Positions 6,751-11,571 of a stretch of 11,571 nt of DNA are shown one piece after another (within the stretch, counting starts at the first letter, position 1; every line of letters begins with the position of its first letter). The notes below the pieces were generated by a model. The model had not been told where the DNA came from. It did no database searches and saw only the letters and a list, made by a program, of their open reading frames with translations. The translations under genes were made by a program, and so were the position numbers. The DNA is from SURF-24 sp964537965 (GTDB lineage Bacteria; Bacteroidota; Ignavibacteria; Ignavibacteriales; SURF-24), in the NCBI GenBank assembly GCA_964537965.1, contig CAZIDB010000149.1, positions 1 through 11,571 on the forward strand, in the 5' to 3' direction.

Positions 6751-7338
6751 TTAATGCTGCTGTAAACTTTTTTTAAAGAAATTCATCACTTCTTTATGAC
6801 CGGTACCGGCAACTGATGAATAGAAAAATGAATTCACATTTATTTCAATCTGGGGAAAAATTGCTTTAGTTTGTTTTGCTGCTTTACTTTTCTCTGCCTG
6901 GCTCAGTTTATCTGCTTTGGTAAGGACTACTAATGTTTTAATTTTTTCTGAGGCAAGATAATTATTCATTGTTACATCTAAGGCTGTGGGTGTGTGCCGG
7001 CTATCTACAAGGTGAACAGCGAGAAAAATATTTTTGCTTGCTTTGAAGTAATCGTTAATAAGCCTCTCCCATTTTTCTTTATCAGTCTTTGATGCTTTTG
7101 CAAATCCGTATCCCGGCAGGTCAACAAGAAAGTAAGCATTGTTAACAAGGAAATAATTTATAGATCTTGTTTTTCCGGGAGTGGAACTTGTCTTTGCAAG
7201 ATTCTTTTTGTTGAACAACGAATTAATAAAAGATGATTTACCAACGTTGGATCTTCCGCAAAGAACAATTTCAGGCAAACCAGTCGCCGGAAGTTCTTTG
7301 ATGTTAAAGACTACTTTATATAATTCAATATTTTCCAT
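6751..7338 (-). CDS. engB: ribosome biogenesis GTPase EngB/YsxC (YihA)
   Basis: EngB is a small cytoplasmic GTPase needed for assembly of the large ribosomal subunit and is often essential. The 195-residue product has the usual length and all G motifs in order. G1 is GRSNVGKS (28-35), the Thr/Ser-rich G2 is STPGKTRSINY (52-62), G3 is DLPGYG (73-78), G4 is TKAD (140-143), and a G5-like SSVA lies at 174-177. PGYGFA after G3 is typical of EngB and separates it from Era and Der. The ATG has an in-frame TGA just before it and no visible Shine-Dalgarno. The gene follows the alpha-operon terminator by about 20 bases. Its promoter is not obvious, so it may depend partly on read-through. Confidence 0.94.
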   Translation of the reverse strand: MENIELYKVVFNIKELPATGLPEIVLCGRSNVGKSSFINSLFNKKNLAKTSSTPGKTRSINYFLVNNAYFLVDLPGYGFAKASKTDKEKWERLINDYFKASKNIFLAVHLVDSRHTPTALDVTMNNYLASEKIKTLVVLTKADKLSQAEKSKAAKQTKAIFPQIEINVNSFFYSSVAGTGHKEVMNFFKKSLQQH

Positions 7339-7360
7339 TCAACATAATTCAATCTATTTG

Positions 7361-7399
7361 TAAAAACAAAAAAAGAGCAACCGGTTTGGTTACTCTTTT
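7361..7399 (-). terminator. intrinsic terminator of the alpha operon
   Basis: On the minus strand AAAAGAGTAACC pairs with GGTTGCTCTTTT across the loop AAACC (stem 7371-7399, one G-U wobble). The T-rich run TTTGTTTTT follows (7370-7362). It begins about 20 bases after the rplQ stop, as expected for the end of the operon. Confidence 0.85.
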
Positions 7400-7420
7400 T
7401 AATAAAAGATTTATTTCTTA

Positions 7421-7894
7421 TTAAGCCTGCGGAGTTTCTTCCACTACTTTAGCTTCTTCGGCTTTTTCCTTTGCCTGCTTTTCTTTCTTCTCGGCTTTCT
7501 TTTCTTTGTTCTCAGTAGCCTTCAGGTTAGCAACTTCGTTATAATCTACTAATTCAATAAGTGCAAGTTCTGCTGCATCGCCTAATCTTCTGCCAAGTTT
7601 AACAACGCGGGTATAACCGCCGGGTCTTTCACCAATCCTTTGAACTATTTCACCGAATAATTCTTTAACAACATCTTTATCTTTAATAAACTTTGCAACA
7701 TGTCTTTTAGCCTGAACGCTGTTTTCTTTTGCTTTTGTAATTAAAGGTTCAACAAAAGTCCTGGTTTCCTTAGCCTTAGCAACAGTAGTTTTTATTCTTT
7801 TATATTTTAGTAAAGCAGTTGAAAGCGCTTCAAGAGTTGCTTCGCGGTGACTTGCAGTTCTGCCTAATTTTCTTCCTTTACTGTTATGTCTCAT
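7421..7894 (-). CDS. rplQ: 50S ribosomal protein L17
   Basis: L17 is a large-subunit protein near the peptide exit tunnel. The core (1-119) is typical: MRHNSKGRKLGRTASHREA at the start, then KYKRIKTTVAKAKE, then GGYTRVVKLGRRLGDAAE. Residues 120-157 form an extra tail dominated by Lys, Glu and Ala, which lengthens the protein from about 120-127 to 157 residues. Tails of this type occur in L17 of the Bacteroidota group. The ATG has AAGG upstream and starts 20 bases after rpoA stops. It is the last gene of the alpha operon and is followed directly by the terminator. Confidence 0.97.
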   Translation of the reverse strand: MRHNSKGRKLGRTASHREATLEALSTALLKYKRIKTTVAKAKETRTFVEPLITKAKENSVQAKRHVAKFIKDKDVVKELFGEIVQRIGERPGGYTRVVKLGRRLGDAAELALIELVDYNEVANLKATENKEKKAEKKEKQAKEKAEEAKVVEETPQA

Positions 7895-7914
7895 TATTCA
7901 ACCTTCTCTTGCAA

Positions 7915-8910
7915 TTAATTGTTATCGGTTTTTTCATTTATATATTTATCTACGTCCATACCAAATTCAAGTCCGTAGTTATCTACAATTTCAATAAGTT
8001 CGGCTAAAGATTTTCTGCCGAAGTTTCTGAATTTGAGCATTTCGTTTTCATCCCTGCGGACTAAGTCTGCAAGAGATTTAATGTTTGCTGCTTTAAGGCA
8101 GTTATGTGAACGTACGCTTAATTCGAGATCATCAACGCTTGTTAACAATATTTTCTTAATTCTTTCTTTTTCAGCATCCTGTTCGCTAACAACTTTTTCT
8201 TCTTCCTGTTCAACATCAAAGTTGATGAACATCTGAACATGATCTCTCAAAATCTTTGCTGAATTTGTAAGCGCATCTTCAGGCGTAATTGAACCGTCTG
8301 TGTTAACTTCCATTGTCAGTCTTTCATAGTCATTCTTTTCACCAATACGAACGTTTTCGATATCATACTTTACATTTTTAATAGGTGTATAAATTGAATC
8401 AATAGGAATCAAACCGATTGTCTGATCAGGAATTACCTGTTCACCCGAAGGGACATAGCCTTTACCAACACCAAATCTTACTTCCATATTAAGCTTAGCA
8501 TCTTTGTTCAAGGTAGCAATGTGTAAATCAGGATTAAGTATTTCAATATCAGCACAGAACTTCTGCAAATCTGCAGCAGTAATTGTATGCGGTCCATTCA
8601 GAGATATATCGAACTTATATGTTTTCTTATTAAGGATTTTCATTCTAACCTGTTTAAGGTTAAGAATAATTTCACTAACATCTTCAACAACACCCGGGAC
8701 AGTACTAAACTCATGAAGAACACCGTCAATTTTAATGGCAGTTATGGCTGCGCCGGTTATTGAAGAAAGAAGAACTCTTCTTAAAGAGTTACCTAATGTA
8801 ACAGCATAACCTCGTTCAAGTGGTTGAACGGTAAATTTTCCATAATTATTCGTGTATGAAGTCTCATCTAAAACAACAGCTTCGGGCATTTTAATAAAAG
8901 GGTAACTCAT
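7915..8910 (-). CDS. rpoA: DNA-directed RNA polymerase alpha subunit
   Basis: The alpha subunit dimerises to start assembly of RNA polymerase and contacts promoter DNA and activators. The 331 residues have the standard layout. The N-terminal domain (about 1-232) includes LERGYAVTLGNSLRRVLLSS, which drives dimer formation. An acidic linker (233-253) precedes the C-terminal domain (about 255-315). That domain keeps LELSVRSHNCLKAANI, with Arg267 and Asn270 corresponding to the DNA-contacting Arg265 and Asn268 of E. coli, and FRNFGRKSLAEL. The ATG has AGAGG five bases upstream. It sits between rpsD and rplQ, the conserved position in the alpha operon. Confidence 0.98.
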   Translation of the reverse strand: MSYPFIKMPEAVVLDETSYTNNYGKFTVQPLERGYAVTLGNSLRRVLLSSITGAAITAIKIDGVLHEFSTVPGVVEDVSEIILNLKQVRMKILNKKTYKFDISLNGPHTITAADLQKFCADIEILNPDLHIATLNKDAKLNMEVRFGVGKGYVPSGEQVIPDQTIGLIPIDSIYTPIKNVKYDIENVRIGEKNDYERLTMEVNTDGSITPEDALTNSAKILRDHVQMFINFDVEQEEEKVVSEQDAEKERIKKILLTSVDDLELSVRSHNCLKAANIKSLADLVRRDENEMLKFRNFGRKSLAELIEIVDNYGLEFGMDVDKYINEKTDNN

Positions 8911-8946
8911 TATTTCCTCTCTTTGTTTAACTTGTTATAAAAGTTA

Positions 8947-9573
8947 TTACTTAGAATATAGCTCAACTATAAGCTGTTCATTAGCATTCAATGGTACGTC
9001 AACTCTTTCCGGAACCTGTAAAAATGTACCTGTTAATGATGCTTTATCTATTGTAAGCCAGGAATATACATTGTCTTTAGTTCTCTTAAGAGAATTGTGA
9101 ATCAGATCCAGTGTTTTGCTTTTTTCTCTAACTTTAATAACATCACCCGGAGAAATAATATATGAAGGAATATCAACTATCTGATCGTTAATTAATAAAT
9201 GTCTGTGACGAATTAACTGACGGGCAGATTTTCTTGAAGGGGCAAATCCCAATCTGTATATAACATTATCAAATCTTCTTTCCAAAAGTTTTATAAGGTT
9301 TTCGCCTGTAACACCCTTCTGTTTATTAGCTTTTTCAAAGTTATTATGGAATTGTGTTTCAAGCAATCCGTAAATTCTTTTTACTTTCTGTTTTTCTCTT
9401 AACTGAACACCATACTCAGAAAATTTGGATCTTCTTGAAAGACCGTGCTGTCCGGGAGGATAGTTCTTCTTTTCCACAGTACATTTTTCTGAGAAGCATT
9501 TGCTTCCTTTAAGAAATAGTTTTTGTTTTTCTCTTCTACATAATTTACAAACTGAACCAGTGTATCTTGCCAT
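8947..9573 (-). CDS. rpsD: 30S ribosomal protein S4, zinc-binding form
   Basis: S4 is a primary assembly protein of the small subunit. It binds 16S rRNA directly and in many bacteria also represses its own operon. The 208-residue product has the S4 N-terminal domain and then an S4 RNA-binding domain with LERRFDNVIYRLGFAPSRKS and RQLIRHRHLLIND. Four cysteines (9, 12, 26 and 31, pattern CxxC...CxxxxC) make a zinc site at the N-terminus, so this is the C+ form rather than the zinc-free one. The ATG has GGAG nine bases upstream and lies 18 bases after rpsK. No regulatory RNA structure could be assigned. Confidence 0.98.
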   Translation of the reverse strand: MARYTGSVCKLCRREKQKLFLKGSKCFSEKCTVEKKNYPPGQHGLSRRSKFSEYGVQLREKQKVKRIYGLLETQFHNNFEKANKQKGVTGENLIKLLERRFDNVIYRLGFAPSRKSARQLIRHRHLLINDQIVDIPSYIISPGDVIKVREKSKTLDLIHNSLKRTKDNVYSWLTIDKASLTGTFLQVPERVDVPLNANEQLIVELYSK

Positions 9574-9591
9574 CTAAAATTTCTCCGTTGA

Positions 9592-9978
9592 TTAAACTCT
9601 TCTTTTCTTTGGTGGTCTGCATCCGTTATGTGGAATTGGCGTAATATCCTTTATTGACATTACTTCCAGACCGTTTGTATTTAATGCTCTAATAGCTGCT
9701 TCTCTACCAGCACCAGGACCTTTAACATATACGTCAACTTTTCTAAGTCCAAGGTCGAAAGCTTCTTTAGCAGATGCTTCGGCAGATACCTGTGCTGCAA
9801 ACGGCGTATTCTTTCTTGAACCTTTGAAACCGTTCTTTCCTGCAGACGACCAGGATATTGTGTTACCGTAAATATCTGTAATTGTAACAATCACATTGTT
9901 AAAGGTAGCTTTGATGTGAACAACACCAACCGCATCAACATGGACTCTTTTCTTTGTTTTTTTAACTGCTTTTGCCAA
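9592..9978 (-). CDS. rpsK: 30S ribosomal protein S11
   Basis: S11 is part of the small-subunit platform next to the E site and the Shine-Dalgarno helix. The 128 residues include HIKATFNNVIVTITDIYGN, SAGKNGFKGSRKNTPFAAQ, GPGAGREAAIRAL and the basic end PHNGCRPPKKRRV, all signature S11 segments. The N-terminus (AKAVKKTKKRVHVD) is a short Lys-rich extension typical of bacteria. The start is TTG, fixed by AGGAG nine bases upstream. It lies 25 bases after rpsM. Confidence 0.98.
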   Translation of the reverse strand: MAKAVKKTKKRVHVDAVGVVHIKATFNNVIVTITDIYGNTISWSSAGKNGFKGSRKNTPFAAQVSAEASAKEAFDLGLRKVDVYVKGPGAGREAAIRALNTNGLEVMSIKDITPIPHNGCRPPKKRRV

Positions 9979-9987
9979 GTCTATAGT

Positions 9988-9992
9988 CTCCT
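9988..9992 (-). promoter_or_regulatory. Shine-Dalgarno site for the TTG start of rpsK
   Basis: AGGAG on the minus strand ends nine bases before the TTG at 9976-9978. It decides the start of rpsK, because no ATG is available at the N-terminus expected for S11. Confidence 0.8.
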
Positions 9993-10003
9993 AATTTTCA
10001 ATT

Positions 10004-10387
10004 TTACTTCTTAGCCGGGGTCTTCTTCTTACCGGCAACAGTTCTTCTCTTACCTTTTCTTGTTCTTGAATTGGTTCTGGTTCTCTGGCCTCTTACAGGT
10101 AAACCTCTACGGTGTCTTAATCCTCTGTAAGAACCAATGTCCATTAGTCGTTTAATATTTTGCTGAACTTCAGAACGTAATGAGCCTTCAACTTTATATT
10201 CGGAGGTCATTATCGAACGGATTTCCGCAATTTCTTCTTCAGTTAATTCGTGAACTCTTTTATCCGGATTAACTTTAGCCCTGGTTAATATTTCCATAGC
10301 TGAATGCTGACCAACTCCGAAGATATAGGTCAGTCCGATAAAAGCTTTCTTGTTTTTAGGTAAGTCGACGCCTGCTATACGAGCCAA
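10004..10387 (-). CDS. rpsM: 30S ribosomal protein S13
   Basis: S13 sits in the head of the small subunit and bridges to the large subunit and P-site tRNA. The 127 residues begin ARIAGVDLPKNKKAFIGLTY, followed by IFGVGQHSAMEIL, the central SYRGLRHRRGLPVRGQRT block and a basic RTRKGKRR tail ending KKTPAKK. All of these are standard for S13. The start is TTG, since the universal MARIAGV N-terminus is encoded as TTG-GCT-CGT, with AGGAG eight bases upstream. It starts 17 bases after the rpmJ stop. Confidence 0.98.
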   Translation of the reverse strand: MARIAGVDLPKNKKAFIGLTYIFGVGQHSAMEILTRAKVNPDKRVHELTEEEIAEIRSIMTSEYKVEGSLRSEVQQNIKRLMDIGSYRGLRHRRGLPVRGQRTRTNSRTRKGKRRTVAGKKKTPAKK

Positions 10388-10395
10388 ACTAAAAT

Positions 10396-10400
10396 CTCCT
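10396..10400 (-). promoter_or_regulatory. Shine-Dalgarno site for the TTG start of rpsM
   Basis: AGGAG lies eight bases upstream of the TTG at 10385-10387. Together with the invariant S13 N-terminus it proves the non-ATG start. Confidence 0.85.
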
Positions 10401-10404
10401 TATT

Positions 10405-10518
10405 TTAACCTTGTCTTTGTTTATGTTTAGGATTTTTACAAATAATTCTAACAACGCCTTTGCGTTTAATTATCTTGCAATTATCACACATCTTTTTTAC
10501 TGAAGCTCTAACCTTCAT
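10405..10518 (-). CDS. rpmJ: 50S ribosomal protein L36, zinc-binding form
   Basis: This 37-residue gene is easy to miss because of its size. L36 is the smallest large-subunit protein and stabilises 23S rRNA. The product begins MKVRASVKKMCDNCKIIKRK and ends KHKQRQG. Cys11, Cys14, Cys27 and His32 form the C2CH zinc ribbon, so it is the C+ type, like S4 in the same operon. It lies between infA (13 bases upstream) and rpsM (17 bases downstream), the conserved position. The ATG has a GGAG-containing ribosome site. The frame ends in TAA. Confidence 0.97.
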   Translation of the reverse strand: MKVRASVKKMCDNCKIIKRKGVVRIICKNPKHKQRQG

Positions 10519-10531
10519 TACTGCTCCATCA

Positions 10532-10750
10532 TTATTTATATCTGTAAGTAATTCTTCCTTTATTTAAATCATACGGCGAAAGTTCAATTGCAACTTTATC
10601 GCCTACCAAAATCTTTATAAAATGCATCCGCATTTTTCCGGAAATATGAGCTAAAATTTCGTGACCGTTATCTAACTTTACCCTGAAATGAGCATTAGGT
10701 AAAGTTTCAGTGATAACTCCATCAACTTTTATAGGACCTTGTTTTGCCAT
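10532..10750 (-). CDS. infA: translation initiation factor IF-1
   Basis: IF-1 occupies the ribosomal A site during initiation and assists IF-2 and IF-3. The 72-residue length is exact for the family. The product is a single OB-fold (S1-like) domain with VDGVITETLPNAHFRVKLDN, ILAHISGKMRMHFIKILVGD and LSPYDLNKGRITYRYK. The ATG lies only three bases after the map stop and lacks a strong Shine-Dalgarno, so translation is probably coupled to map. Confidence 0.98.
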   Translation of the reverse strand: MAKQGPIKVDGVITETLPNAHFRVKLDNGHEILAHISGKMRMHFIKILVGDKVAIELSPYDLNKGRITYRYK

Positions 10751-10753
10751 AAT

Positions 10754-11518
10754 TTAAGCTACCGTTAAAATTTCCGGTGTACTGTCATTTATTAAAATAG
10801 TATGCTCAAAATGAGCTGAAGGAAAACCATCATTGGTTACTACCGTCCAGCCGTCTTCAAGCATTTTAACTTTATATCCTCCAAGATTTACCATCGGTTC
10901 AATTGCCAGCGTCATACCATTTTTTAATTTGGCGCCGGTACCTTTTACACCGTAGTTCGGTATTGAAGGATCTTCATGAAGTCTTTTACCAACTCCATGA
11001 CCTGTTAAATCTCTTACAACCGAATATCCGTTTGCTTCAACATATTCCTGTACTGCATTTGAAATATCGTGAACACGATTATCTTTAAGTGCCTGCGCAA
11101 TTCCCTTATACAAGGATTCTTCCGTAGCTTTCATCAGATTCTTTTTTTCATCAGATACCTGACCAACCACAACAGTTATAGCTGCATCACCGTAGTAATT
11201 ATTCTTAACTACGCCGCAATCAAGTGAAATAATTTCGCCTTCATTTAATTTGCGGTGATGATTTGGTATACCGTGTACAACTTCTTCATCTATTGAAGCG
11301 CAAATACAACCAGGAAATTTCAAAGAACCACCCTGCGAATATCCTTTAAACGCAGATCTTGCATCGTTACTAAGTATATAATCTTCCGCTATCTTGTCAA
11401 GTTCAAAAGTTGAAATTCCCGGTTTAACATTTTTTTTCAGTAGTAATAATGTTTCCGCAACTATTTTACAACTTTCTTTTATATAATCAATGTCTTTCTT
11501 TGTCTTAATCAAAATCAC
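10754..11518 (-). CDS. map: type I methionine aminopeptidase
   Basis: Map removes the initiator Met from nascent proteins whose second residue is small. The 254-residue product is the short type I form without an N-terminal extension. The metal ligands are all visible: Asp100 (IISLDCG), Asp111 (YYGDAAIT), His174 (LTGHGVGKRLHEDP), Glu207 (LAIEPMV) and Glu238 (HFEHTILI). The substrate-site His82 is in EEVVHGIPN. The start is GTG, nine bases after the secY stop. The nearest ribosome site (GGAAGAAGG, inside the end of secY) is about 12 bases away, which is long, so coupling to secY is likely. Position between secY and infA is standard. Confidence 0.97.
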   Translation of the reverse strand: MILIKTKKDIDYIKESCKIVAETLLLLKKNVKPGISTFELDKIAEDYILSNDARSAFKGYSQGGSLKFPGCICASIDEEVVHGIPNHHRKLNEGEIISLDCGVVKNNYYGDAAITVVVGQVSDEKKNLMKATEESLYKGIAQALKDNRVHDISNAVQEYVEANGYSVVRDLTGHGVGKRLHEDPSIPNYGVKGTGAKLKNGMTLAIEPMVNLGGYKVKMLEDGWTVVTNDGFPSAHFEHTILINDSTPEILTVA

Positions 11519-11527
11519 AATTAAGAA

Positions 11528-11571
11528 CTACCTTCTTCCTTTTAACTTTCCGGATTTCATAAATCCATCAT
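11528..11571 (-). CDS. secY: protein translocase subunit SecY, C-terminal end only
   Basis: The window edge cuts this gene. The visible codons read DGFMKSGKLKGRR and stop at TAG (11528-11530). This is the conserved C-terminal tail of SecY, the membrane pore of the Sec export system (commonly ending SGRIKGRR). Its position directly before map and infA is the usual end of the spc operon. Only 13 full codons are present, so identification rests on tail similarity plus context. Confidence 0.85.
   Translation of the reverse strand, partial: DGFMKSGKLKGRR

Noticed and set aside
7339..7370. Bacteroidetes-like promoter for engB (TTTG, 20 bases, TATGTTGA)
   Set aside because: The -7-like element touches the engB ATG, so transcription would begin inside the gene. 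Two mismatches also weaken it.
10388..10531. CRISPR, tRNA or other RNA genes in the alpha-operon gaps and elsewhere
   Set aside because: No regularly spaced repeats or tRNA cloverleaf were seen in any gap. Except for the left edge and the rpmJ gene, all gaps are short and hold only ribosome sites, a terminator or a promoter-like sequence.

Overview
The window reads as an ordinary housekeeping stretch of an AT-rich bacterial chromosome. Every confident gene lies on the minus strand, so transcription runs from the right edge to the left. The organism is most likely from the Bacteroidota/Chlorobi/Ignavibacteria assemblage, with Ignavibacteria the best guess. Evidence for this is the short primary sigma factor without region 1.1, the order secY-map-infA-rpmJ-rpsM-rpsK-rpsD-rpoA-rplQ, the Lys/Glu-rich tail on L17, and clear Shine-Dalgarno sites (weak in true Bacteroidetes). 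The taxonomic call is inference from gene content, not a database match.

Right part (about 7,360-11,571): the end of the spc operon and the whole alpha operon. The last 13 codons of secY are followed by map, infA, rpmJ (too short for many gene callers), rpsM, rpsK, rpsD, rpoA and rplQ. Gaps are 3-36 bases, and a hairpin/U-tract terminator closes the block. These genes supply protein export, N-terminal Met removal, initiation factor IF-1, ribosomal proteins and the RNA polymerase alpha subunit.

Middle part (about 3,080-7,340): engB/ysxC (ribosome-assembly GTPase), then a promoter-like sequence. Next comes a tight run of a membrane-anchored GAF-GAF-degenerate GGDEF protein, deoB (phosphopentomutase), a 63-residue unknown protein and a PIN-domain protein. 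The last three overlap end to end (8 and 17 bases), so a candidate toxin-antitoxin-like pair is translationally coupled to a nucleoside-metabolism gene.

Left part (about 530-3,005): the primary sigma factor gene, tightly followed by an NlpC/P60 lipoprotein peptidase, then truA (tRNA pseudouridine synthase).

Left edge (1-532): no confident gene. It holds two adjacent perfect hairpins, a degenerate TTTCCAT-type tract, two mutually overlapping short open frames on opposite strands (a 58-codon plus-strand TTG frame with a good Shine-Dalgarno, and a 53-codon minus-strand frame with no start), and a strong hairpin whose T-tract suits the plus strand. It looks like a decayed or repeat-invaded intergenic region.

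I see no clear evidence of a new large system. The observations most worth following up are the small-protein/PIN pair coupled to deoB, the GGDEF domain with a destroyed signature motif, the left-edge repeat/remnant region, and heavy use of TTG starts in essential genes.
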